This document shows positions 40,805 through 58,000 of a stretch of 64,000 bases of DNA, one piece after another. Below the pieces are notes generated by a model that saw nothing but the letters and a program-made list of their open reading frames with translations, did not search any database and was not told the DNA's origin. Position numbers and translations under genes: made by a program. This DNA is from Mesostigma viride (lineage: Eukaryota; Streptophyta; Mesostigmatophyceae; Mesostigmatales; Mesostigmataceae), in assembly GCA_009746045.1 (NCBI GenBank), contig RPFO01000213.1, forward strand, positions 3,514,241-3,578,240. The letters run 5' to 3'. The number at the start of each line of letters is the position of its first letter. Within the stretch, counting starts at the first letter, position 1.

Positions 40805-41579
40805 CGAAGTAAGTACTTGCGTGTCATGCGCATGGGCATGCGACGGAGTACTATTCTGATATGGCACGCCGCTAAGGTGAAAACCATTTGCGTTCAGTGC
40901 CGGTCCGCGGAAAACGCGATCTGCAAATGAATCCAGGCCGGAATCGAACTGGCCGGGGACCTCTCGCACCAATTTTTGCTGACTATAGGACGGACGTCTC
41001 CGGATCCTAAGGCATCGCCAACTGACACCTACAGTCATCCGCAAAAGTTCTCCTTTCCGGGGAGTGGTGCAAGCCTGTCGGATTTGGTAAGTACTAGATA
41101 AATCATTCGAGATCTGTGTGTGTAGGAGTACTACACACGTGTCCACTCGAGACTCATTCAGTCTCGAAACGTGAGACGGGCTGAACACGGCTGGAACCTT
41201 CTTGAGAAGGGGGCGTACTATGCTAATCTCATTAGAAAAATAATTACACGAAAGTTACAAATTTTTAATGAGATTAGCACAGTACTCCGTGGCATGCCCA
41301 TGCGCATGACACGCAAGTACTTACTTTACTTACTTACTTACTTATATACCAACACTTGTCACACCCTCGGACCGCCATCCCAGATGAGGTTGTAAAAAGC
41401 TTACAACCTGAAGTAGGAAGTACTCACAAGTAGTGAGTTCTTCTAGGAAACTTAACATGCTGAAACCAATCAGAAGCTGCAACGTGGCACCCATTTTCAA
41501 GGTGTGGGGACACTCATGTGGGGGTGTGGCGCCACTCCTTCAGATCCGCAAGTGGCACAAGCTGCTGGGGGGTGATCCA
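40805..41579. repeat. Fold-back unit, copy 2, interrupted by an insertion
   Basis: It matches copy 1 except that the left arm is cut at GTACTAT by a 360-bp insertion and lacks an 8-bp CATGCATG extension. The right portion from 41215 is almost identical to copy 1. Confidence 0.85.
40855..41214 (-). mobile_element. 360-bp insertion with 7-bp duplication and tRNA-like core
   Basis: Flanked by GTACTAT on both sides (40848-40854, 41215-41221), with the uninterrupted site visible in the neighbouring repeat. The minus strand contains GTGTCAGTTGGCGATGCC (A-box-like), a hairpin TAGGA...TCCTA and GGCCAGTTCGATTCCGGCC (B-box-like). It resembles a SINE with an internal Pol III promoter but lacks an A-rich or microsatellite 3' tail; terminal inverted repeats are not evident. 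Confidence 0.75.
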
Positions 41580-41785
41580 TTCACCGAGTGTGTCTACGTG
41601 CAACATATTGTACCGCTAGCTACGTGGGTGTAGCTACATCGCACAGCTTTAGAGTGTGGCCATGTGTCCCGCTACCATCCTGGAAGCCTCGCACCCCTGG
41701 GCAACATCCTGCCAACCATTTTCGACTCGGGCTGTCAGTCTGTCACCCCAGACTGACCCCATATACTGGGCACATCTGCCTCTCG
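41580..41785. other. Short spacer 3' of the zinc-fold gene
   Basis: No feature recognised. It presumably includes the 3' UTR of the minus-strand gene. Confidence 0.4.
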
Positions 41786-46479
<4,694 letters not shown>

Positions 46480-47641
46480 GGTGGAAGATAATCAGGCCGC
46501 CTTAAAGACAAGTGCAGCGAGTGGATATCAAACTTGGCCTGCTGCGGTAGGTGGTTCCTTCACACATATCCTCATGCACCAGGTCAGCTAGTAACCGTGC
46601 ATTACCATGCTTTCATGTTGCAAGCAGGCCACTTTTAAAGGGTAGCATGATTGGGATTACTACTAGCGCTCTTCTTATAATGTGCACGCAAGCATCTTGT
46701 TGCCAGCACGCACGCATCTGGTTACCGAGGAATGTTTGCCTTATCCTGGACGGAACATGTCACTAGGTCCTACCTCCATTTGTTTCTCAATTAACCGGTT
46801 GCACGTCGGTAACGGGCCGTGTGCACAGCCAGGCTTCGACTTCGTATCATTGTCACTATTTCATGCCAGCGCTCGTTGTCCCACGGAAACTCTCCATTAA
46901 ATTATGACCGCTTAATTATAGTAATCTGAATTAAGTATGAGAACATGTCTAACTATACATTTCTTGGTGAGTGACGACCGCGAGATGCACGTTGCCTTTT
47001 AGTGCTGACAATTAGTGACAACGTTGCCTAATAAACATTGCCTACACGTTACTAATTATTGACTACAGTAGATGGTTGCCTGCCGCCTGGTTCCTGGTAT
47101 GTACATTACCGTATCTGTTATTTATGGATCCACTATGGCACTATCCAGCCTGCATCCCGTAAAGTAATTCAGCATTAGTATTTTGGATCGAACCTGGATT
47201 CACAACGTTGTTGTTGTTGTTGCCCACGCCGCACATGGATTGAACTCATTGTCCATTGAAGTCATTGAGCGTATGTATTCCATTCAACGACGCGACGTAA
47301 GAGTTACGTCTGCATCTCGGACGGAATTCCCAATTATTTTCTCGTCCTGCACATGCTCACGCAAGACGGGTAAAACTTCGCCACAACCGTGAAGTACGGC
47401 TGCAAATCGCGGCGTTCCTACTTGCGAAATCTTTGAGCACCATTTTATACAACGACGTCTGCACTAGTACTCTGCACCGCCTGGACACTGGACAACCTGA
47501 TGAGCTGACCATCGGTCACTGCCAGAATGCCTCTCAACATAAAGAGTAAACAGAGCAGGAACCAGGCTATGGGCTCGACGTTACCCCATTTGTCGCCATA
47601 ATTCGCCTGGAGGGTGTGTTCATTTAAACAGGCCGCAAATC
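46480..47641. promoter_or_regulatory. Divergent intergenic region zinc-fold / FKBP-like
   Basis: A 1.16-kb gap between divergent start codons, mildly AT-rich at 46900-47150 (several TTAATTA). It presumably carries both promoters. No specific element is confidently identified. Confidence 0.4.
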
Positions 47642-49851
47642 ATGCAGGCTTTTACGGCGTCCGCGTCGTGTAAACCGTCGTTTTTGACAAATGACAGCTT
47701 TTATGGCACGTCGGTAGCTAGCGTTAGCCGGCCCTGTCCGGTTCGGAAACAACAGGCGGCGTCTCTTATCCGGCCAACACCTGTCAAGTGTAGCTATGAA
47801 GATGCCTACAAAGCCATTCGGGAACAAAGGGCCAAGCGGAAAGCTGACGTACGTGTTGGAATGATGACCCATTTTGCACATTACGTGATTAGCCTGGTTG
47901 AAAAGTTTATTCATCGGAAGGATGTGGTTTCGTGACGTTGAATGCGTGGTATGCGGTATGAAATGCGACTTTGGGTCTGCGTCTTACAGAAGTTGAAGGC
48001 ACAGGAGGAGGAGTATCTTGCCAGCTTGCAAGGCGGCCAAGCACAGGAAAGGTAAGCGGCTCGATCGAGAAGGCGTAAGTGCGGGCGGGCCAGATTTGCA
48101 TCGTTATTTCGCTGCTTACCTCCTTAGTGAATTCTGCGAGTTTGCATCCATGGCCAGGAAAGAGGGATCTCCAGCAGAAACGCCAATGTAGGAGCCATCG
48201 TGTCTTGAGGAACACCCACATGCGTGGACTTTTGGTCCTTTTTCCTCCGTCGTTTTCGTGTGGTCAAAGTACATAGAACCCATTTAATGTGGCAGACCGA
48301 AATCCAGAGAGCAGGAAAATCGCATCAAGCGGAGGGCGTCCCATGAGTTACATAGGATAATCCAATTGCCTTCCTGGCAGGTCTAGGGTAGCTGAGTTGC
48401 TTTCCAAATCTGAAACAATCTCATCGCAACAGTGACAGTTCAACCAACCGCGTGTCCCCCCTTCCCCCCCCTCCTGCTCCCTCCCCTCCCCTAATCCCGA
48501 CCCCTTTCTAAGCCCACCCATCCTGCACCCCTGATGGTCTTTCTCTTGGCTTCCACCCACTCTACCCTCTTCGTTCCATTCTCTCCCCAACCAATCACCC
48601 GATCCCCGCACGTTCCCACATTTCAAACCGTGTCTTAACACAGTATGCAGACGTCATGTGTCCCACACATTCTGCAACAAGGCTTTCAGCAAGGTGGTGG
48701 TTCCATCAGCCTTGTCTGTATGTGGGTGGGGTGGGTTAGCGGCCACCCGCCCGCCCGCCCCCCCGCCCGCCCACCCACCCACCAACCACCCCACCCGCAT
48801 GCCTTGCCTGCCGCCTTCTGCCACTCACGCCCACCTGCCCATGCATTTTCTTCTCACATTCCCACATGTGCGCCTCACTAACGGCCCCCCCCTCCCCCCC
48901 CCTTAATCCCAGTGTTCCCGCACAAACGGGGGACGTGGTGACCGTCCGCTGGTCCGCGTTTGACGAGGCCACTGGGCAGCAAGTCGATGGCTCCCGCCTG
49001 CGGGGTGGGCCCTCAGGTGCGGAGGCCCTGGTGGATTTCCAGATGGGGCTGGATGCCGGGTTTCAGCCCAAGCATGGGCTAGTGCTCGCGTTCAACCAGG
49101 TGCTCGTCGGCTGCCGCGTGGGCGAAGGAGGCAGCGTGTACATGCGGCCAGGTGGCAGTGGCTGGTTCAAGTCGTATGACATCCTCGACAACGAGGGGCG
49201 GCGGTTGGCTGAGCTCACGGTGGACGAGCGCAAGGAGCCGTGGGTAAGCAGGGCATTATTATTGTTATTAATATTATTATCGTTATGAATACTAGTACAA
49301 TTACTTTTTTTTCCGGGGAATGGGGTGAAGGGGGGCAGATTTGATAGACTGTTGGCTTCCCACCCACGGGTAGGTGGATGTTGTCCAGAATTTGGATTTA
49401 GCGGTCTGGCTTTGTAAATCGCGTCTGAATTCAAGGCAGGCCTCCTTGGGGGCGGGGGGGGGGGGGCTCTTTTGTGATGCTACGGTGTGTCACTCTGTTT
49501 AGAAGGATCACTCGAGTGTGTGATAATACATTGGTTTTGGTTGAAAGTCGAAAGCAGCCTCAATGGAGCAAGTGAGATAGTGTAAAGCTCCGATGTTGCA
49601 TTCTGTGAATTTGAGTGGATGGTTCTGCCATGGTATGATTGCTCCTTCCTTTCTATCACGATTTGCGCTTATTTGCATATCTGACAACTCTTTATTGCGT
49701 GGGTCACATGTGCTGATGCATTTGGATGCACACCCAGGCTTCCCGGAACACGCGATTTGATGTGGAGATTTGCAAGATCAAGCCTCCCGCAGGCCGGAAG
49801 GCAGGCACTGGCCGCAGAGCATACCGCAACCAGATGGGACCGTTTGTATAA
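47642..49851 (+). CDS. Plastid FKBP-like (peptidyl-prolyl isomerase fold) protein
   Basis: Four exons with matching phases: 47642-47848, 47990-48051, 48913-49243 and 49738-49851 (714 nt, 237 residues). The N-terminus (MQAFTASASCKPSF...) is rich in Ser/Thr/Arg, lacks acidic residues over the first 20 and looks like a plastid transit peptide. A charged helix follows (RKAD / KLKAQEEEYLASLQG). The main domain reads TGDVVTVRWSAFDEATGQQV, NQVLVGCRVGEGGSVYM, DILDNEGRRLAELTVDE and RNTRFDVEICKI. The opening V-x-V-x-(Y/W)..F, the (V/L)..G.(K/R)VGE turn and the closing F-(D/E)-VE-I-x-KI strand are FKBP landmarks. Several aromatic catalytic-pocket residues are not obvious, so it may be a non-catalytic FKBP-like protein. 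The tail KAGTGRRAYRNQMGPFV is basic. It converges with DONSON. Confidence 0.72.
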
Positions 49852-50019
49852 GCTTGTTCGTAGGCCCATGCATGTGTCAAGCTTGTAGCTAGCCCTGTAC
49901 GCCCAACGTCCTTTCGATTGCAGCCTCGATTTCAGGGAGGGTTTACCTCGGTTTAATGATCAAATATTCGAAATTTCACGTACTAACATATTCAGATTTT
50001 GAAAGGTAGCTACGTTCCA
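49852..50019. other. 3' flank of the FKBP-like gene
   Basis: No feature recognised beyond a presumed 3' UTR. Confidence 0.4.
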
Positions 50020-51299
50020 GGTGAAGGGTGTGCTGTACATAAAAGGGACTGTCGTATTGGGACATCTCTTATGCATCACATGCATATGTATTCAAAAGCA
50101 AATGTTTGAATGCGGCCATGCATGCGGGCGGGCGGCATGTACACGACTAAATAATTCTCTTGAATCAGCTGGTGTAGTGCCTGTAGTAGGCGTACATGTA
50201 CAAGGCCACGGTCTAATTTTTCTACACTACAACTGCTGTATTCCCCTAAGCTGGGGCGTCTGGAGTCGATCGCTGGGGCCGCGGGGGTCGCGTGCCATGC
50301 AGCGCTTGTGGCCGACGTAGATGGCGCCGCCCCTTCCAGTACACCGGCTTCCCCGCCGTGCATGGTCTGCTGGAGCTGGAGGTAGTTCGGCCATAGCTCC
50401 CGTCGCCGTTGTTGCCGTGCCAGGGTCAAGTCGTTGTGAAGGGTGAAGTGAGTCTTCTCGAGCCGCTAGCTTGCGGCGTCGGAGAAAAGAAATCTTGTCC
50501 GCCGGGTTCTTAAATTAAGGTGAGAAGAAGCAAGGGCGCCCCTACCTTACCCCGCACGCGGGGAAGGCGGTGGGCGACCAGCTCGATCTCACCAGTGAGG
50601 CCCATGTGACCAAGGATTTCTCTCTCAAACGCACGTGCAAGCGTCTCGGAACTCTCACCTTCCACCAGGTCGAAGTTCTTGACGATGACGTTGAGGCTGC
50701 GCTTGGCGAGCTCGGCCTCCTCGCGGAGGTCGAGCGTCTGCTGCTGGAGCTGTGCTGCGATGGCGGAGGTGGTGGAGGTGGTGTGTTGCTTAAGCATGTC
50801 CGCCCAGGTCTGGGCCGTGGGAGGAGCAGCGCCAGCCGAGCCAGCGGGGGCTGGCTTGGCGGCAATGTCCCTCACCGCCTCCGGGCGGTGAGGCCTGCAG
50901 TGTTTTGCAGGACCTCGATGGCGATGGCGTTGTCCTTGAGGCGCTGGTCGATGTCGCGGATCTGGGCGGTGATGGCTTCGGAGGTGGGGGTGGTGGCGGT
51001 GGAGGAGGCGAGGAGGGTGGAGGTGGCGGTGGAGATGCTGGAGAGAAGGGGGAGCTCGGCATTCAGCGTGCTGCCCATGGCCGCAACATCTGCAGCGAGG
51101 GGGGGCACGTGCTGCTGGAGGGCCGTCATTAAGGAGGGAGCGGATGGAGGATTTGGTCAAGGTGGTGGTGAGGGGCTGGGGGGGTCAGAGCTCCTCGATG
51201 CAGCGTCCAAAGAGGGAGAATTAGAGGGCGTATTCTCCCTCTTCTCCAAGGTTGTCTCCTTGGTATTGCTGAAGGTGGGGATGAAAAGCACTTAATTAA
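50020..51299 (-). mobile_element. LINE copy 3 (L1-type ORF1), minus orientation
   Basis: The most complete ORF1 in the window. It starts near 51160 (MTKSSIRSLLND) and continues LAADVAAMGSTLNAEL, AQIRDIDQRLKDNAIAIEVL (coiled coil), AKRSLNVIVKNFDLVEGES, EREILGHMGLTGEIELVAHR (RRM-like) and RRRELWPNYLQLQQTMHGG (C-terminal domain). Shifts occur near 51125, 50880 and 50520. The 3' UTR toward 50020 matches copies 1 and 2 in the GGCCACGGTCTAA..TTCTACACTAC segment. No ORF2 (endonuclease/reverse transcriptase) is present here. Confidence 0.82.
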
Positions 51300-52007
51300 T
51301 TAATTAAACTCGTGCTCCGGCCGTTAATTGGGGAGTCACGCATGCATGCAGCATTAACCCCGATGGATGGATGGATGGGTACACGCAATCCTATACCGGT
51401 CTAAGCTATCTACAAAAACAGTCCTACTCTATAACTATGGTACGCGCGACCCTAGGGGTCTTGTCTATATAGCATGCCGTCCACGTGTGCAAACGCGCGG
51501 CTTAATTCCCCACGGCAGGGGGTTTGTTGTCCTCTATGACCTAGGAGCCCACTTTGCCTTGTCCATCATCGTTTTCCAAATCACGGAGAGGCCTATGCCC
51601 CCCATGTCCTCTATACGGAATGCACTTAATTGACTCGATCTGTATTATTGTGCTCCGTGACTCCCCAACGGGAGCGCGTGTTTCATTAGCTAATTAATTA
51701 ATTAATTAATCCGGATTCTCCCAGATTTCTGGCAGGCGGTCACGTGTCTATTAATTAATTAATTACTTCTGGCAGGCGCTGGTTGTCTCTTTGATACTGT
51801 GCGCCTCAATCGGGAGTACTGAGCTGTTGCGATACTGGTATGTTTCTAAAAAATGCTATGTTTCTGGGAAAAAAAGCACATCTGTTTAAATTGTATAATA
51901 CAGAGCAAGCTTACACCATGCTACCAGTTTGCTGCGTTACGTTTGGCAGGGCATCTGAGCTCTATACAGAGCAATCTGAACCCAACCTGCTACCTCAAGT
52001 ACGATTG
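51300..52007. other. Repeat-rich spacer between LINE copy 3 and DONSON
   Basis: Contains (TTAA)n tracts at 51293-51307, 51687-51708 and 51752-51764, and CTCCCCAACGGGAG next to one of them (51660-51675), similar to the 3' hairpins of the LINEs elsewhere. The short dispersed motif GCTGGTTGTCTC lies at about 51777. No gene recognised. Confidence 0.5.
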
Positions 52008-55000
52008 CTACATTGACTTCACCAATGCGGCAAAAAACAGTCCATTTTGGCACGTCAGGTTTTTCACGGCGCCATTTCCCACATTACTCGTGCCAAGCCA
52101 AGACATGGCCATGCAGGGCCCATCACCCTCAGCGGCACAGGCAGGGGCCCACCCTCTGGAGGACAGGCTTTGGGTGCCCAGGGTGGAGCAGCTGTTGGTG
52201 CTGGACTGTGTCGCGGAGAGCATGCCGACGTCCATGTTGAGGATCTGCGAGAGGGGCTCGGTGACATAGCTGGCCCATTAACAAGGGACGTTGGCGGGAG
52301 GGAAAGTGCAAAGTGGTGGCAAGGACAAAGGGAAGATCAGATAAGCCACCTAGTATGCCTGATGATTAACAGTAACACAGGAAAACGGATGGCACCTATC
52401 AGGCAGTCATGCTCCCTATGAATTGTTCACTGGGGAGCTCACGCCTTGTGCCATGCTCGGCGGTTCAAAATACTCGCCACTCTGTCAGCAAGCATCTTTT
52501 GCCTGGCCGATGCTGCAGTCCTGCAGGGCCGTTTAAGACAACCAAAAACAGTCATGCTTCATCTCAACGCCTGCGGAAAATGCAAGTTTCTTTTCAAAAA
52601 AGGCCAAGTTCACTCTTCATGTATCACTCTTAATTCTACAAGGAATCCGTGGATCATTCCGATACAAAGACGCTCCAGCTCATACCTTCTGTAGCAGTAG
52701 AATTACTACAGACGACACTATGAAAAAAAAGTATGGGAGTCTGCAATGCCAGTGTGCTCGCGGCTCATACTGTCTGCCGCCACGGATAGCTCCCTTGTTC
52801 TGATGGAGACCGATGGCACCAGGGATGGCTACCTTTGCTTTTCCAGCCCACCTGGACCGAAACTGGCCCTTAAGGGGACTCGGCGCACCGAATATTTTCC
52901 GCGCCAAAAAAATTCCGCGGTACCCTCCGTACCGTGAAAAGTGGGTGCACGGTGCGCGCACCCCTTGCGGAAGTGGCCATGGCGACTGCTTTTAGACGAA
53001 ACGTGACAAATCTGGCCCGCGGAAAGCAGAAAAAATGCTCGATTGTTGGAGAAAATTAGTTACTGATTCTAATTTATGGTGGGATGGTTGCGATCTATAA
53101 TGTCGCGGGCTTTTTTTCTTTGCCATCGGCAGGGGGGGTCCGGCCTGAATTTCTGTCGGGATGACTAAAGTATAATGGATGCCTGCCGGTGTGATTGTCG
53201 ATTGTTGCCAGTTTTGATGGTCGTAAGGAAAGCTAGTTTAATGACGTTTCTAAAGCCGTAAAAATTCCCGCTGTTATCTTTACCTTTCCCGTCATTTTGC
53301 GGTAAGATAACATTAGGCCTGCGCGATGCGCGCCCAACCTCTCCATGAAAGGGTGGCCTTTCTTGTGCGCCTGGGCACGAATAAATGCCCGTTATGGTAC
53401 GTTCTTGTATTAAACGTCTTAATCTAGCGTTTTCCTGCTTTCTTAGCTCGTTGAGCGTAAGCTTTTTGCCTTCTTTCCGGCCAGATGCTGCCAGGAAGTT
53501 GCGGGTCCTGGCGCTGCATCGCTGGATTCCTGGATGTCTTTTAGCAAGTTCGTCTGTGACGTGGCTGGCTTTCTGCAGCGCGTGGCCCGCAACCTGTCGG
53601 GAAGGTGTAATGCTTTTATTTCCATGCTTCTCTGAAATTTCTTTTGCTTTATAGACAGTTGTGTTCGAGGAAATTCACGCGGTCTCCCTAAGCAGCGGCA
53701 TCATTTTCCCCAGACACTGACGAGCTGGCACCTGTCTCCTAAAGAAAGTGGCTCGTGCTTGTTAGAAAGGAGGCAGTGTGCATTTTGCGGGACACAATGC
53801 TTTGGTGGCACATGCGTCAGGTAGGTTGTTCCAATGGTCTCTTCACCTTTCCCACTGAGTAAATGATAGCCTTTGTCATGCTAACAAGAGCAGCTAGCCA
53901 CAGGTTGGCTGGATAAAAAGTCAGCTTATTTTCTCTTTATATACTGTGTGTGTGGTCCTCCACGTGTCCGGCTTGTTGGGCATTTTGGAAGAGGGTTTTC
54001 AATGTGATGTTGGGTGGAACAACTTGGTTGTTGGCACAAAATCACACATTATTAGCCTGAGATAGGCATTACATATGCTGCTCAGGCGTGTCGTCCTACC
54101 AGCCTTGTTGTTAAGGGTAGACTCACAAGGCTGGCTGTGCCGATGGAGGGGTGGGGCGTATGACGCTCCGGACATCCTCCCCACACTCCGTGATCAAAGT
54201 GGGCATGTTTTTGGGTGTCTAGGGTAGCAAAACAGATGTCATTTTGGCTCAGCACTAGCTCAATTGTCTTTTAGCGTCTACCAAGGTGGCATCGCAGGAA
54301 AATCAATAACTTGAGCTACGCTTGTCAGAATGAGCTCAAACTTTGGGGTTCTGTTTCCCCCCACTCAGTGGAATTTCGCATGTATGGATGACCCCATTCG
54401 ATGTGTTGATGATTTGATTTATTTTTTTGGCTCAAAAAAGTACCCATTTTGCGGGGAAATTAATAACTCAAACAAATGTGATTATTTTGACCATGTGAAT
54501 AGCCCAGATATTTTAGAAGTGGGGGAACTTTGCAGGAATGTATGGGCAGGTCATTTGGATAAGTGGTTTGTCTTGGGCAAAATATCTCATAAATAGCGTC
54601 TTTTTCTATTTTTAGCACGCCGCCGGTGCGTGGTTGGGGGTAGTACCCCCAACAAGTGGTGGCATGAATGCCCAAACATCATATTTATGGTACTCAATCA
54701 TCACTAGATGGTTCCCAAGTGCATTGGAACTGATATTCATTAAAGTCAGTTTTTCAGGCTTTTGGACGTGCTAGTCCCCTTAATTAACGCACCTGGCCTG
54801 GAAGTTGCCTCCCTGCCTCGCATGCAGCGCTGCCACGATGCGTGCCAAGCACCAAGGGGGAATCATCCCCTGCAGCTCCAGCCGGTGGATTACACACTCC
54901 TCGATCGCGTCAGCTCCTCCACCCCCGCGGCGCTGCCCGTTAGTGCGGTCGGCCAGGGGCCCCTCGGCGGGCCCACTGGAAGCGAGCAGGGACGGCGCGC

Positions 55001-58000
55001 CCACGTCCTCTGTGACCCTGCCCAGCTTGTGGTGCGATATGTGGCGTGTGCGCGAGTAGTGCGGCTGTCGGCGCACCGGGGGTGCACATGCAGTTGGGCA
55101 AGGGGTCAGGAGAAATAACAATCCGTCAGCTTGTTCCTATTCCAGGAAAACCGACAGAGTTACTAGTCATGGAGCCAGCAGCTGGTCCGGCCTACTAAGG
55201 TCCTAGTAAAGTAGGAATAGGATGAAGTGTGCCAGCATTAGCGGAGGTGGAAGGAAATGCAGTTGTAAAGAGAGTTTAGAAGGTGGGAAGAATAGAGCGA
55301 GGGAGGGTCACCACCCAGAAAAATTAGCCAAGCGCCCGATAACCGAGAAAGCGCATTGCCTGGTCACTGGCGACTCTATCGGCTATCCCGTATCCATTCC
55401 TCCCTCCCTTCTGAGTTCTTACCCATCTGCCCCCACATCTACCCCTGTCCCCAACAACTTACTTAGCCTTTTGAGTTATTCACAACATATTTGTATAGAG
55501 CTCTTACATAGGAAAGAGTTGTAGAAACATGTTGCCGATGTTGCAGAAACATATTTTGGCAATCCTGTTGATGCAATCCATGAACATTCAACGAGAGCCT
55601 TTCTATGATACACACATGGACATTCCAATCTCAGCGATTCTCTAGTCGCGTGCTCCTGTTGCAAGGCAAGCCACAGAGCACTTGCTCAAGACACGTTCAT
55701 GCCTTGGAAAAGAAATGGGAAGCTCCAGGGTTTCAGCGCAGGCAGCTAGCATTCACCGAGGCACGCACCTGCAGCGTAAGGACGGAAGTGGAAGGACGGG
55801 ATACTCTTGTTTATGTACCACAAAAAGTATACAAATTACATATACACCACACCATGAAAGCATGCACGGGAGTGGGGGTGAGGGATGGCTGGGAAGTATG
55901 GCCTGGACGTATGCCGAACTCGGCAACGGACATGCAACATGGCCAACAGAGGGTGTCCCCATGCTGCAGTCACCAAAGGAGAGAGCAACAGGGCGTTGCT
56001 CCTCCGCGGCACCACCCGGGATGATGCTCCCCCAAACGACAGGATCATCATCAGGTGATTGGGATGGGAAGAATCGTGTCAAAGCGCTCACAGCCGCAGT
56101 AATGGGTCAAGGGGCATCACAGCCACGTTTCTATTCACATAAAGAATAGTTGGGAATAAGGAGAATCACGTGCTTCCCAGCTTGATGCTTTCATACCCCT
56201 ACCTGCAGGGACTTCAGTGTCGCGTTGACAAAAGGGCAGGGTGCCAGCAGCGTGGGGACATCCGAAGTGCTTGCTCCCCCAGCAGTATGCCTGTCGTTGT
56301 ATGGCACGCATTGAGCACCAGAGATACCAAAATGTGGGCCAGATCAGCTCACATCATGTCCACTTACCGGACGAGTTCCCACTTTAGCAGCATATCACGA
56401 GTTCCCAATTCAAGCAGCCTTTACGGGCAAAAAAGGAAGCGAATCCTAGCCCCAAAAATTGATACGGCGCGCATAGATGGCAGGGCCCAGTTTGAGCACC
56501 GCGTCCACTCTCTCTCCCGTCTTTGGACTGCCATGCAGGACAAGACGCGGTGGAAGAAGATTGTCAAGGCGCACACGCCCGACCCTGTGGGCAAGCCACC
56601 TCCCCCCAAGCGGAGGAGGCGTTTTGATGAGTAGTGTAGTTAGGATTTTCTAGATAGCTTAGTTCGATCACGCGGCTTCCTCCACCCCATCCATCATGGA
56701 ATATGTGCTACATGACCTCCCCACGGAGGCATGTTATAATTTAATTTAATTTTTTAATTTAATAGATGGCAGGGATGCATGCAAGGTGCATGTGTGGCAT
56801 GCTGTCATACATCCCATTAGGCATGCTGTCGCCGCTCTTGTTCCGATCCAGTAACCACACACAGGCCCCTTTACACAGTCCAACCGGTATTTGTGTCACT
56901 AGAAGCGGGGAACCCGAAACATCCGCACTGCGCCCTTACAAAGAGCCCTGGCATGCACAGTACCGACCACGCGTAAGGCCTAAGAGAGACCGATCCTGGC
57001 CTGGTGGACGTGGATGCCTTGGGGACAAATGGCCAAAACTTTGCAACCGTGCTAACTAATCAGGACTCATGCCTATCTAACAAATCACCTTCTAGACTCT
57101 AGCCCAGGAATAAATTACTCTGCCGACTACGCAGAAACTAATATTTATGAGGGTGTGACTGCCGTACCGGTAGCTAATGAGGAAATTGAAGAGCGCGTTG
57201 AGCCGTTTGTAGGAGTTGAAGAAGAGGGCAGATTCGGCCGTGCTGCCTTCCCTCCGCCCGCTGGTGCTTGTGCCATAGGCCTGCACAACCGGGAGGAGAC
57301 AGAATCGGCGTCATCATGATGGTGGTGGCGGCGGTGGTGGTGGTGGTGGTGGTGGTGGTGGTGGTGGTGGTGGTGGTGGTGGTGGTGGTGGTGGTGGTGG
57401 TGGTGGTGGTGGTGGTGGTGGTGGTGGTGGTGGTGGTGGTGGTGGTGGTGGTGGTGGTGGTGGTGGTGGCGGTGCGATACACACACAGACAACAAAAAAG
57501 ATGGAAATATCAGACAAAGTGACTTGGTGGGCTGGGATGGGGAACAGGGGTTATGTAACGGCACCTATGTGAAAGAGGTCGAGCAAAGGGCGGGCATGGG
57601 GGTTGAGTTTGGGGTAGTTGGGGGAGGGATCAATAGTACTGGGTGACAAATTAACATACTGCACAATACACTGCCTAGGATACAGCTACCTAGGATACAG
57701 ACATGTACTATAAAGGATACAGACATGTACTATAAAGGATACAGACATGTACTATAAAGGATACAGACATGTACTATAAAGGATACAGACATGTACTACA
57801 AAGGATACAGACATGTACTAAAAAGGATACAGACATGTACTAAAAAGGATACAGACATGTACTATAAAGGATACAGACATGAACTATAAAGGATACAGAC
57901 ATGTACTATAAAGGATACAGACATGAACTATAAATGATACAGACATGTACTATAAATGATACAGACATGTACTATAAATGATACAGACATGTACTATAAA

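Noticed and set aside
53385-53654. Plus-strand frame in the last DONSON intron, including an alternative frame with SLDSWMSFSKFVCDVAGFLQ
   Set aside because: Protein-like in one frame, but no consistent start, acceptor and stop and no family recognised.
54330-54596. 88-codon plus-strand ORF, AT-rich
   Set aside because: Composition unlike the confirmed genes, no domain, antisense in an intron.
57145-57564. Poly-His, poly-Thr, poly-Pro and poly-Val frames
   Set aside because: (GGT)n microsatellite; only the 57280-57168 part is a DONSON exon, in another frame.
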